NCBI GenBank assembly: GCA_021799945.1
Contig: JAJYZK010000051.1
Location: forward strand, 1 to 11,933
Length of the DNA stretch: 11,933 nt
Direction of reading: 5' to 3'
DNA from: Acidobacteriota bacterium
Lineage (GTDB): Bacteria; Acidobacteriota; Terriglobia; Terriglobales; Acidobacteriaceae
The translations under genes were made by a program, and so were the position numbers. A model generated the notes under the pieces. The model was not told where the DNA came from. It was given only the letters and a program-made list of their open reading frames with translations, and made no database searches. Positions within the stretch are counted from its first letter, which is position 1, and the number at the start of each line of letters is the position of its first letter. This document shows positions 5,638 to 11,933 of the stretch, piece by piece.

Positions 5638-7209
5638 CTACGTTCCCGATTTGTGACTCCACCTCCGCTGCAGAAACAGGTAGCGGGCGCGATGCGCATC
5701 CGGCCTCGCCGCCGGCTGCGGATCCAGGTGCATTACCTGCCAATGGTCCGCCGCGTTATAGGTCGGCCAGTTCGGCAGTCCCGCTCCGTTGGGGTCTCCG
5801 GTGCGTGCAAAGTTGGTCCAGTAGCTCTGCATCAGAGCGGAGAGCTTGCGATCTTCCGGCCGCCACACCGCGCCCTGGCGGGAATCCAGGTTGCCGAAGA
5901 CATATTCGATATCGTCGGAATGGAAGGCCCCTAACGCGGCGGAATGGTGAAGATCGCCCGGTGAGCCCAAGTCGAAGCGATACCGATAGACCGAGGTGCT
6001 CCCGCCATTCGCCTGAGCTTCCAGCCAGGCCCAGGTGGAGTAGGCGATGAACCGGTCTCCGCGGTAGTCTCCGGCCGATAGACTCGCTTCATCGTCGGTG
6101 CGCGCCGGATAGAGCTCAAAGAATTCCTCGGTATCGCCGGCAAAATCCGTTACCGCGATCACGCGCAGCTCTTCCACGGTCGTCGGCGCGGTCCCGCCCT
6201 CATTCTTGTTCCAACCCGCGAGCAGAGGAATATGCGCCTGCTTGCCTTCCGCGAAGATCGCCGGCACGCTTTCCGGCAGGAAGTAGCCATCGACATCCGG
6301 CGTAAAGATGCGTTCTTTCACCGCGCCGGCGGCCTTCAGCACATCCTCCGCGCTTTCGCTTCGCAGCTTAGACAGGCTGGTGCTGCCGAAGGCCGCCAGC
6401 GCGAAGGTCTCGTCCTTCCGCTCAAGATCGGCCAGAGTTGGAAAGCTGAGCGCTCGGCTGCCGAAGGCGGCCCCGCTCTCCCCGATGGCGTGGACAAACA
6501 AGCCTTGGGCCAAGGGCGAGGCCATCTGCGCGCTGACGGAAAAGGAGCCCGCGGACTCGCCGAAGATGGTGACGTTCGCCGGATCTCCGCCGAAGGCGGC
6601 AATGTTCTTGTGCACCCACTCGATGGCGGCCCACTGATCCAGCAAGCCGTAGTTTCCGGCGGCCTTATGCGGGCTCTCGCTGGCCAGATCCGAGGTCGCG
6701 AAGAAGCCGAAGATGCCCAGGCGGTAGTTCATGGAAACCACCACCACGCCCTTCTCCGCGAGATGCTCGCCATCCTGGCGCGGCTCCGAGGTGCCCCCTG
6801 CCGTATATCCGCCGCCGTAGATCCACACCATCACCGGCTGCTTGGCTTTCTTGTCTTTCGCCGTGGTCCAAATATTGAGGGTGAGGCAATCCTCGCTGTT
6901 GCCGGGATCGCGAAAGACCATATCGGAGTAAATCGGCTGCTGCATGCAGCGGTTGCCGAAGGCGGTTGCCGACCGCACTCCATGCCATTTGGCCGCGGGT
7001 TGAGGCGGTTTCCAGCGCAGCGGGCCAACCGGCGGCGCGGCAAAGGGAACGCCGAGAAACTCGCGCACCTGGCCGTCGGCGCTCTTTTTGCCCAGGATCT
7101 TGCCGCGGTCTGTCTTGATCTGCAGCGGGTTGCTGGCCTGGGCCTGATGCGCCAGAAAGACGGCGCACACTCCTGCCGCGAGCCATTTCACTCCTCCTGA
7201 AAATCGCAT
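5638..7209 (-). CDS. Secreted type-B carboxylesterase (para-nitrobenzyl esterase-like)
   Basis: This is a 523-residue alpha/beta-hydrolase of the carboxylesterase type-B family, which cleaves carboxylic esters. A signal peptide is clear: MRFSGGVKW, a hydrophobic core to about residue 20, and a likely cut after AQA-25, so the enzyme acts outside the cytoplasmic membrane. Family motifs run in order: FLGVPFAAPPVGPLRW (51-66), EDCLTLNIW (106-114), the oxyanion-hole GGGY (132-135) and GESAGS with nucleophile S219. The likely acid is E337 in NKNEGG and the likely base is H430 in AFHSDDIEYVFG. C88 and C108 are placed to form the N-terminal disulfide typical of the family. The start ATG at 7209 has a strong AGGGAGG 6 nt upstream; a start at 7227 would put extra residues before the signal peptide. 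It is divergent from the CPBP gene. The natural substrate is unknown. Confidence 0.93.
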   Translation of the reverse strand: MRFSGGVKWLAAGVCAVFLAHQAQASNPLQIKTDRGKILGKKSADGQVREFLGVPFAAPPVGPLRWKPPQPAAKWHGVRSATAFGNRCMQQPIYSDMVFRDPGNSEDCLTLNIWTTAKDKKAKQPVMVWIYGGGYTAGGTSEPRQDGEHLAEKGVVVVSMNYRLGIFGFFATSDLASESPHKAAGNYGLLDQWAAIEWVHKNIAAFGGDPANVTIFGESAGSFSVSAQMASPLAQGLFVHAIGESGAAFGSRALSFPTLADLERKDETFALAAFGSTSLSKLRSESAEDVLKAAGAVKERIFTPDVDGYFLPESVPAIFAEGKQAHIPLLAGWNKNEGGTAPTTVEELRVIAVTDFAGDTEEFFELYPARTDDEASLSAGDYRGDRFIAYSTWAWLEAQANGGSTSVYRYRFDLGSPGDLHHSAALGAFHSDDIEYVFGNLDSRQGAVWRPEDRKLSALMQSYWTNFARTGDPNGAGLPNWPTYNAADHWQVMHLDPQPAARPDAHRARYLFLQRRWSHKSGT

Positions 7210-7215
7210 GCTCAC

Positions 7216-7222
7216 CCTCCCT
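7216..7222 (-). promoter_or_regulatory. Strong Shine-Dalgarno of the esterase gene
   Basis: AGGGAGG on the minus strand lies 6 nt (GTGAGC) before ATG 7209. It fixes the esterase start. It contrasts with the four start sites in this window that have a TANNNT box 6 nt away and no usable Shine-Dalgarno. Confidence 0.75.
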
Positions 7223-7365
7223 GGCATCCTCCGCGCCCGTCGTTCCCGCGCATCGTTCCCGTCAGGGACAAAATGCCAGCATCCCTTGTATCAGATTCGG
7301 GGCTTTCTTTGGAGCCGCCGCACAGGAGCCGTCGCACACGGATACGCGAGCCCCGTCATTGCAGT

Positions 7366-7371
7366 TAGACT
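7366..7371 (+). promoter_or_regulatory. TAGACT -10-like box upstream of CPBP gene
   Basis: This hexamer is the same as the box before the HAD gene, here 19 nt before ATG 7391, so the mRNA leader would be about 12 nt. AGG at 7383-7385 could be a weak ribosome binding site, 5 nt from the ATG. The box overlaps the short inverted repeat AGAC-TG-GTCT (7367-7376). No -35 is evident. Confidence 0.3.
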
Positions 7372-7390
7372 GGTCTGTCGCCAGGTCGTT

Positions 7391-8278
7391 ATGCTGAACA
7401 TCGCGAACTCGGTCGCCGCCCTGCTTGCGTTGCTCCCGTTCCTGGCGGCGGCGTTCTTCCCCGCCCGCCTGCGGTCCTGTACGCGGCCCATTACCCAGGG
7501 AGCTGCGGTTTGGCCCGCCGTGCTGAGCTCCGCCGCGCTCAGTCTGCCCTACCTCATCGTCGCCGGCGCCGCGGGAATCTTCCGCTGGGGCTGGATGGCG
7601 CTCTACGCGCTTTTGCCCGTAGCCGTCTCCGGCCTGTGCTGGCAGGCGCGCCGCAGCGACCCGGACCAACGAGGAAACTGGCGCGATTACGCGGTGCTTG
7701 CGGCCTTGGGCCTGCCGGTGGATCTGCGCTGGTTTGAAGGGGCCTGGCCGGCTCATCTCGCGATCTTCAGTAAAATTCTGCTGCTCGACGCCGGCATCTA
7801 TGGACTTCTGCTCATTCGCGGCCTGGAAGGCGCCGGCTTTGACCTCCGCGTGAGCGGGAGGGACATTCTGACCGGAATGCGGGAGTTCCTTTTTTACGCC
7901 TCCATCGCCATACCTCTTGGTCTGGGCCTGGGCTTTCTGCACCTGCACGTCGGCTGGCCGTCGCCCTGGCGCGCCCTGGAGGCGCTGTTCTTTACCTTCT
8001 TCTTCATCGCCGCGCCGGAGGAGCTGTTCTTCCGCGGCTGGCTGCAAAACCTGCTCCAGCGGCGCATGCCGCGAAGCTGGGCCCTGCTGGCGACCGCGTC
8101 TCTCTTCGGCCTGGCCCACTTCAACAAGCGCGCCGCGCACTTCAACTGGCGCTATGTGATCCTGGCGCTCCTCGCCGGAATCTTCTACGGACGAGCCTGG
8201 CGCAGCAAGGCGCGCGTCGGCGCCTCGGCCGTCACCCACTGCCTGGTGGATGTGGCGTGGTCGCTTTGGCTGCGCTGA
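7391..8278 (+). CDS. CPBP-family intramembrane metalloprotease (CAAX protease-like), canonical motifs
   Basis: This is a 295-residue multispan membrane protein of the CPBP/ABI family (Rce1-like glutamate intramembrane proteases). Hydrophobic segments lie at about 6-24, 41-64, 67-82, 124-142, 166-186, 196-208, 229-244 and 256-268. All three conserved motifs are intact: APEELFFRG with E210, E211 and R215; LFGLAHFN with H243; and ASAVTHCLVD with H283. These residues bind metal or catalyse in characterised relatives. Substrates of bacterial members are mostly unknown. The reading frame is open back to 7208, but I prefer ATG 7391 because the extra upstream residues are Arg-rich and not membrane-like, and because a promoter-like TAGACT lies just upstream. 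Its last 94 bp overlap the 3' end of a convergent gene of the same superfamily. The overlap includes part of motif 3, so this end is certainly coding. Confidence 0.88.
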   Translation: MLNIANSVAALLALLPFLAAAFFPARLRSCTRPITQGAAVWPAVLSSAALSLPYLIVAGAAGIFRWGWMALYALLPVAVSGLCWQARRSDPDQRGNWRDYAVLAALGLPVDLRWFEGAWPAHLAIFSKILLLDAGIYGLLLIRGLEGAGFDLRVSGRDILTGMREFLFYASIAIPLGLGLGFLHLHVGWPSPWRALEALFFTFFFIAAPEELFFRGWLQNLLQRRMPRSWALLATASLFGLAHFNKRAAHFNWRYVILALLAGIFYGRAWRSKARVGASAVTHCLVDVAWSLWLR

Positions 8279-8949
8279 GCGCTCCGCCGCGGGCGATAGG
8301 TCAAATACCCCAAGCCGACCCGCATGTTGTGGTGCACCGGGCCGGGAATTGCGACGGCAATCGTGATTCCCATCACCGCGTGGGCGATGGCCAGCGTAAA
8401 GAGGTTGCGGTAGGTCAGGAAGAGCGCGCAGGCGGCCAGTCCCCAGACCACCGTAACGGCGGTGAGAATCGGATTGGGCACATGCGCCAAAGCGAAGAGC
8501 GTGGCCGCCACGCCCACCGCCGCGCCTCTCGACGGCAGGATGCGAAGCAGGCGCAACAGCATGAAGCCCTGCAAGAGAAACTGTTGCGCGAAGGACCACA
8601 GGATGTACCCGCCGAAGCGCTCGAAGAAACGCGCCGGGCCGCGCGGGGCGTGGAAGGCGTGCCAATGGATCGAGAGGGCGTCGGCCAAGCCCGCCAGCAG
8701 CAGCGCCGCCCCCACGACCCAGGAGGAGCGCAACAGGCCGGCCAGGCGGAGGCCGAGCGCGCCGCGGCCGGGATACGAGCGCCAGGTGACCGCTGCGATC
8801 CAGACGATCGCCGCACAGTAAAAGACGCGCTGCGCGGGGAGCGGCGTCCAGACGACGATCAGGATCAATCCATATCCGACCGCCAGCTCGGTCAGAGTCC
8901 GGCGCGGGGAAACTGCGGAAGCATAGCCCTCATCCGATGGCCGACGCAT
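8185..8949 (-). CDS. CPBP-like membrane protein with Gln-substituted active-site motif
   Basis: This 254-residue protein has membrane segments at about 22-37, 42-56, 76-92, 113-121, 143-156, 160-179 and 184-201, and resembles the CPBP family by its late motifs: LFALAHVPNP with H156 and LAIAHAVMG with H190. Where motif 1 should read EExxxR, it has AQQFLLQG (Q122, Q123, Q127), so every charged catalytic residue is replaced by glutamine. It is therefore probably non-proteolytic, or works by another chemistry. A Gln-type CPBP subfamily may exist, but I cannot check that here. The last 30 residues (from about 225) are translated from the complement of the convergent canonical CPBP gene and are polar and low in conservation signal. 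They look like a 3' extension. The ATG at 8949 is the first plausible start; TATATC directly precedes it and no Shine-Dalgarno is seen. It lies 94 bp downstream of the ASPIC/UnbV gene on the same strand. Confidence 0.8.
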   Translation of the reverse strand: MRRPSDEGYASAVSPRRTLTELAVGYGLILIVVWTPLPAQRVFYCAAIVWIAAVTWRSYPGRGALGLRLAGLLRSSWVVGAALLLAGLADALSIHWHAFHAPRGPARFFERFGGYILWSFAQQFLLQGFMLLRLLRILPSRGAAVGVAATLFALAHVPNPILTAVTVVWGLAACALFLTYRNLFTLAIAHAVMGITIAVAIPGPVHHNMRVGLGYLTYRPRRSAQRSQSDHATSTRQWVTAEAPTRALLRQARP

Positions 8950-9008
8950 GATATAGCCGCGGGAAGCCGGCGAAGCGGCCCGAACCGCCGCGAGCGACTG
9001 TGGCGGAA

Positions 9009-9033
9009 GCCGGCGCCCGCCGCAGCCGGCGCC
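9009..9033. repeat. Direct, self-complementary GCCGGCGCC repeat after ASPIC/UnbV gene
   Basis: GCCGGCGCC occurs at 9009-9017 and again at 9025-9033. Because GCCGGC is its own reverse complement, the two copies can also pair as a 6-bp hairpin. It lies in the 94-bp gap between the ASPIC/UnbV stop and the downstream CPBP-like gene. It may weaken read-through, but there is no T-run and the region is generally GC-rich. Confidence 0.3.
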
Positions 9034-9043
9034 GCGGGAGCCG

Positions 9044-10894
9044 CTATTGCCGCCGCGGCGCCCCTTTCCCCTCCGTCACGGTTACGATCCGGTCGACCGC
9101 CGGCGGAGGAATGGTTTCTTTCAGGCCGTCCGGCCAGTCGATCTCGACTCGTTCGATGGTCGAAGCGGACCCCAGACCGAAATGAGGCCGCGGATCGGAG
9201 TTGGAGCCGTAGCTGGCGCCGCTGAATACGTCCACGCGCTGCCGGAAGCCCCCGGCGGTGACGAATACCTTGGCCCCGATCGCGTCTCTCGGCCCCTTGG
9301 GGCCGCCGATCAGCCGGAAGGCGATCCAGTGGTTGCCGTTGCGGACCACATTGCGCAGCAGGACCGGCGTGGAGTCTATGGCGTTGATGACCACATCGGT
9401 GTGCCCGTCGTTGAAGACGTCTCCGCAGGCCGCCCCACGGCCGGTAATCACGTCGGCGAGGCCGCTCCCGGTGGCCGGCGGGACCTCCGCAAATTTGACC
9501 CCGTTCAGGTTGCGGAATAGCTGGGGCCGCTGGGCGTAGGTGGTGCCCCACGGCTGCCCGTTCACCTCCGGATAGACGTGTCCGTTCGCGGTGAAAATAT
9601 CGGGCAGCCCGTCGTTGTCATAGTCGAGAAAGCAGTCGCCCCACCCCAGAAACGGGATCGTGGGGTTGGCCAGGCCGCTTTCGTAGGTGATCTCGCTGAA
9701 AGAGCCCTGGCCCTCGTTGCGGAACAGAGAATCGTAATCGTCGGAGAATGTGGTGATGAACAGATCCACGCGGCCATCCCGATTGTAGTCGCCCACCGCA
9801 ATCCCCATCGACGCCTGCTCCCGGCCCGCCTCGTTCAGGGCAAATCCGGAGATGAAGCTGTCGTCGCGGAAGGTTCCGTCATGATTGTTGTGGTACAGGT
9901 AATTCGGCGTGGAGTCGTCGGCCACCGCCAGATCCAGCCAGCCGTCGTCGTCCACGTCCAGGAACACCGAAGCCAGCCCGTAATATTTCTTCGAATCGTC
10001 AACCCCGGCCTTGACGCTCACATCGGTGAAGGTTCCATCGCCGTTATTGTGAAACAGGTGATCCCCTTCGCCTGGGAGTCCGAGCGGGCCGCACATGACC
10101 TTGACCCCGCGGAACGAGCAGGTGCTGGCCGCGCCTCCGTTCTCGCCCAGGCCCGGGGGGTGGTCGATATCGAAATGAACGTAGCCCGGAACGAACAGGT
10201 CCAGGCGCCCGTCGCGGTCGTAGTCGCCCCAGGTCGGTCCCGACGACCAGCCGCCGGCGGTGACGCCGGCTTTTACGGCCACGTCGGTAAATGTTCCATC
10301 CCGATTGTTGTGATACAGCCGGTTCGGCCCATAGTTGGCGACGTAAATGTCCGGCCAGCCGTCGTTGTCGTAATCCCCGACCGCGACGCCGAAGCCCCAG
10401 CGATCGTTCCCCACTCCGGCGCGATCGGTCACGTCGGTGAAGGTGCCGTCGTGATTGTTGTGCAGGAGCATGGCTCGAGGCGGAGCTTCCTTCCCCTTCA
10501 TCGCCGCCACGGTCGAGCCGTTCACCAGATAAATGTCCAGCCAGCCGTCATTGTCGTAATCGAGCAACGCCACGCCCGAACCCGGGGCCTCGAGAATGGT
10601 CCGCTTCTGCGCCGTGCCGGAGCGGTGATGGAAGATCTGCAGCCCGGCCTGCCGGGAGATGTCGGTAAACACGACCGGCGCATTGTCCACAAACCCGCCG
10701 GCGGTGATGGGCCGATGCTGGGAGTCCAGGACGGCGGCGTGCGCGCCGCCCGTAGCAACCCCCATCCCCCCCTGGGGCGGCGGGGAGGTCTGCTGCGCCG
10801 CGCCGGGGAGAAGCGCGGCGAGAAACAGGGCGCAGGCGACGGGGAGGGCCGCCGGCCGGCGGACCCGGCCTTGGCTCGCGCGCCCGGATTCCAC
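9044..10894 (-). CDS. Secreted FG-GAP/VCBS repeat protein with C-terminal ASPIC/UnbV domain (CRTAC1-like)
   Basis: With the start at 10894 this is a 616-residue exported protein. A signal peptide is plain: an Arg-rich n-region, a hydrophobic core at about 15-30 and a likely cut after GAA-33. Seven calcium-binding loops of the form DxDxDGxxD follow, at about 112, 174, 224, 313, 369, 424 and 492. Most come before an LYHNNxDGTFTDV blade unit, as in integrin-like FG-GAP propellers. The C-terminal ASPIC/UnbV domain covers about 538-605 (IGAKVFVTAGG, VDVFSGASYGSNSDPRPHFGLG, EIDWPDG). Such proteins are surface or periplasmic; binding rather than catalysis is usual, and the ligand is unknown. Three starts compete. 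GTG 10894 gives a normal-length signal peptide, TTG 10924 overlaps the stop of a small leader ORF, and GTG 10960 lies about 10 nt after a Shine-Dalgarno. The frame is open to ATG 11053, but that would put over 60 residues before the signal core. Confidence 0.92.
   Translation of the reverse strand: MESGRASQGRVRRPAALPVACALFLAALLPGAAQQTSPPPQGGMGVATGGAHAAVLDSQHRPITAGGFVDNAPVVFTDISRQAGLQIFHHRSGTAQKRTILEAPGSGVALLDYDNDGWLDIYLVNGSTVAAMKGKEAPPRAMLLHNNHDGTFTDVTDRAGVGNDRWGFGVAVGDYDNDGWPDIYVANYGPNRLYHNNRDGTFTDVAVKAGVTAGGWSSGPTWGDYDRDGRLDLFVPGYVHFDIDHPPGLGENGGAASTCSFRGVKVMCGPLGLPGEGDHLFHNNGDGTFTDVSVKAGVDDSKKYYGLASVFLDVDDDGWLDLAVADDSTPNYLYHNNHDGTFRDDSFISGFALNEAGREQASMGIAVGDYNRDGRVDLFITTFSDDYDSLFRNEGQGSFSEITYESGLANPTIPFLGWGDCFLDYDNDGLPDIFTANGHVYPEVNGQPWGTTYAQRPQLFRNLNGVKFAEVPPATGSGLADVITGRGAACGDVFNDGHTDVVINAIDSTPVLLRNVVRNGNHWIAFRLIGGPKGPRDAIGAKVFVTAGGFRQRVDVFSGASYGSNSDPRPHFGLGSASTIERVEIDWPDGLKETIPPPAVDRIVTVTEGKGAPRRQ
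9395..10561 (-). repeat. Internal degenerate repeats encoding Ca-loop/blade units
   Basis: Within the ASPIC/UnbV gene, DNA encoding DYDNDGW-type loops and NNxDGTFTDV strands recurs about seven times. It is most alike at roughly 10430-10460, 10270-10320, 10015-10055 and 9865-9900 (protein NNxDGTFTD or close variants). The units are diverged rather than tandem-identical, as expected for an old propeller array and not a recent expansion. Confidence 0.6.
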
Positions 10895-10920
10895 AACCGG
10901 CCCCCGCCGCTCCGCAATCT

Positions 10921-10971
10921 TCAAGCTTGATCCCGGCCCACCATCAGACCCGCGATGCACGAGGTTTTCAC
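10921..10971 (-). promoter_or_regulatory. Possible 16-codon leader ORF coupled to ASPIC/UnbV gene
   Basis: A very strong purine-rich Shine-Dalgarno, GGAGGAGGGAGGA, occupies 10984-10972 on the minus strand. It is followed at once by GTG AAA ACC, opening a frame of 16 sense codons that ends in TGA at 10923-10921. That TGA overlaps a TTG start (10924-10922) in the ASPIC/UnbV frame as TTGA, a typical coupling geometry. Alternatively the same Shine-Dalgarno serves GTG 10960, which is in the main frame, and the leader ORF is a by-product. The peptide has no recognisable attenuator codon run. Confidence 0.3.
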
Positions 10972-11171
10972 TCCTCCCTCCTCCGCTGCGCGAAGCTCCT
11001 GAAGCAATTTGCGGGAGAAGTTCGCCGGGGGCCGTTTGGATCAAGGCTAACATCGGCGAGGGAGCTTGGATCGCGCCGCGGTCGCCTCAAACCGTCCGTC
11101 GGCCGCAAGCGGCGCCGGAGATGGAAAACCCCCACGGCGCGAGGTTCACGTCTTTCGCTGAGCGCCGCTGC

Positions 11172-11177
11172 TACACT
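11172..11177 (+). promoter_or_regulatory. TACACT -10-like box upstream of plsY
   Basis: TACACT lies 14 nt before ATG 11192, so a transcript starting 6-7 nt after it would have a leader of only 7-8 nt. The sequence between has no Shine-Dalgarno. It is the only TANNNT box close to plsY and lies in the divergent gap shared with the ASPIC/UnbV gene. Confidence 0.35.
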
Positions 11178-11191
11178 CAAACCCGAATCCC

Positions 11192-11824
11192 ATGCATGCC
11201 CTTCCGGCCATCGCCGCGACCAGCTACCTGCTCGGCTCCATACCGTTCGGCTTTCTCCTGGTGCTGCTCTTCCGCAAGCAGGACATACGGGCGCAAGGCA
11301 GCGGCAATATCGGGGCGACCAACGTGGTGCGCTCCGGAGCCAAGTGGCTGGGAGCTTTCACCTTTCTGCTGGATGCCGGAAAGGGCTGCGCCGCGGTTCT
11401 GCTGGCGGAAGTCATCGTGGGAAGACTGCGCGGCGCGCCCCCCCGTGAGGCGCTGGCGCTGGCGGTGTTGTGCGCCATTGCCGGCCACGTCTTTCCCGTA
11501 TGGCTGGGCTTCAAAGGCGGCAAAGGGGTGGCTACGGCCTTCGGAGGCTTCCTGGCCTTCGATTCCCGCTCGGCGCTGGCCTCCTTCGGAGTGTTCCTGG
11601 CCGTCGCCGTCCTCACCCGATACGTCTCCGCGGCGTCGATTCTGGCCGCCGCCGCGCTGCCATTCTTCGCGTTGTGGTTCGTCCGGGAAAGCGCGGGGCC
11701 GCCGGTTCGCATTCTCATCGCCGCCTGCTCCGCGCTGGTGATCGCCAGGCACTGGCAGAACATGCTGCGCCTGGCGCGAGGCTCCGAACATCGCTTCGGC
11801 CAGCCAAGGCCTCCCGCTGCATGA
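11192..11824 (+). CDS. plsY: Glycerol-3-phosphate acyltransferase PlsY
   Basis: PlsY is an inner-membrane enzyme that transfers an acyl group from acyl-phosphate (made by PlsX) to sn-glycerol-3-phosphate, giving lysophosphatidic acid, the first committed step of phospholipid synthesis. The 210-residue protein has all signature segments: GSIPFG at 15-20, GSGNIGATNVVR at 36-47 (acyl-acceptor/phosphate region), and GHVFPVWLGFKGGKGVAT at 98-114. The end motif ARHWQNMLRLARGSEHRFG runs from about 185. Membrane spans fall at about 4-25, 53-76, 85-104, 112-145 and 148-163, with another near 172-185, as expected for this family. The length is typical. ATG 11192 is chosen because MHALPAIAATSYLLGSIPFG matches family N-termini. 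Its stop overlaps the gpsA start, forming an operon that makes and then acylates glycerol-3-phosphate. Confidence 0.96.
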   Translation: MHALPAIAATSYLLGSIPFGFLLVLLFRKQDIRAQGSGNIGATNVVRSGAKWLGAFTFLLDAGKGCAAVLLAEVIVGRLRGAPPREALALAVLCAIAGHVFPVWLGFKGGKGVATAFGGFLAFDSRSALASFGVFLAVAVLTRYVSAASILAAAALPFFALWFVRESAGPPVRILIAACSALVIARHWQNMLRLARGSEHRFGQPRPPAA

Positions 11825-11933
11825 GCCGGATCGCCATCCTGGGCAGCGGTTCCTGGGGCACCGCGCTGGCTCTGTGCCTGGCCCGGCGCGGAGACCACGA
11901 GATCCATTTGTGGGCGCACAATCCGGCGATTGC
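11821..11933 (+). CDS. gpsA: NAD(P)-dependent glycerol-3-phosphate dehydrogenase, N-terminal fragment
   Basis: GpsA reduces dihydroxyacetone phosphate to sn-glycerol-3-phosphate in the cytoplasm, supplying the PlsY substrate. Only the first 37 residues are inside the window. They show the family opening IAILGSGSWGTALALCLARRG with the GxGxxG dinucleotide-binding loop (G8, G10, G13), followed by the second strand IHLWAHN. The SGSWGTALA wording is characteristic of GpsA and not of general Rossmann proteins. The ATG overlaps the plsY stop as ATGA, so translation is probably coupled. The gene runs off the right edge. Confidence 0.93.
   Translation, partial: MSRIAILGSGSWGTALALCLARRGDHEIHLWAHNPAI

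Noticed and set aside
6232..7200. Plus-strand open frame of 322 codons
   Set aside because: It is antisense to the carboxylesterase, which has full catalytic motifs and a signal peptide. The frame is a product of GC-rich codon bias.
7262..8665. Minus-strand open frame of 467 codons
   Set aside because: It is antisense to the canonical CPBP gene and out of frame with the minus CPBP-like gene. The translation is Arg/Gln/Gly-rich with no motif.
8257..9225. Plus-strand open frame of 322 codons
   Set aside because: It is antisense to the CPBP-like and ASPIC/UnbV genes, with a low-complexity Arg/Gln/Ala composition.
9578..10930. Long plus-strand open frame of 450 codons
   Set aside because: It lies antisense to the ASPIC/UnbV gene. 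Its Val/Ile-rich repetitive sequence mirrors the DYDNDG repeats on the other strand, and it shows no family motif.
11054..11171. RNA gene or riboswitch in the plsY / ASPIC-UnbV divergent gap
   Set aside because: Only short GC-rich self-complementary pieces are seen. No known riboswitch core or tRNA-like fold can be recognised.

Overview
The window looks like chromosomal DNA of a high-GC soil-type bacterium, most likely an Acidobacteriota member related to Solibacter/Bryobacter. That placement is an inference. It rests on the mix of an FG-GAP/ASPIC-UnbV repeat protein, an IPT/TIG plus NHL-propeller protein, a secreted para-nitrobenzyl-type carboxylesterase and Gln-variant CPBP membrane proteins. 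No rRNA or other taxonomic marker is present. I see no tRNA, rRNA, CRISPR array, transposase, phage gene or attachment site.

Left part (1-5549). A Cof-type HAD phosphatase runs off the left edge on the minus strand. A gap of about 540 bp follows, holding at most one small zinc-knuckle ORF. Next is a plus-strand housekeeping run: rimO (S12 methylthiotransferase), yacG (gyrase-inhibitor zinc protein), pgpA (phosphatidylglycerophosphatase A), an IPT/NHL beta-propeller protein and cinA (pyridine-nucleotide repair/salvage). rimO-yacG-pgpA are tightly packed and look like one operon. The propeller gene sits between pgpA and cinA and has its own upstream hairpins and promoter-like box.

Middle (5550-8949). 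cinA converges on a secreted type-B carboxylesterase, with a strong inverted repeat between them. Divergent from the esterase is a canonical CPBP (CAAX-protease-like) membrane protein. Its 3' end overlaps by 94 bp a second, convergent CPBP-like gene, whose catalytic Glu/Glu/Arg motif has become Gln/Gln/Gln.

Right part (9044-11933). A secreted protein with seven calcium-loop repeats and an ASPIC/UnbV domain lies on the minus strand upstream of the Gln-variant CPBP gene, 94 bp apart. Its start region contains a possible 16-codon leader ORF with a strong Shine-Dalgarno sequence. Divergent from it is the phospholipid pair plsY-gpsA, overlapping by ATGA; gpsA runs off the right edge. PlsY, GpsA and PgpA all act in glycerophospholipid synthesis.

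The most notable pattern is in start sites. The HAD gene, rimO, the propeller gene and the small 81-codon ORF each have a TANNNT box exactly 6 nt upstream of the start codon and no properly spaced Shine-Dalgarno sequence. That is the arrangement expected for leaderless transcripts. The esterase, by contrast, has a textbook Shine-Dalgarno sequence. No obviously new multi-gene system is evident. The best leads are this start-site architecture, the pseudo-protease-like CPBP overlapping a canonical one, and the leader ORF before the ASPIC/UnbV gene.
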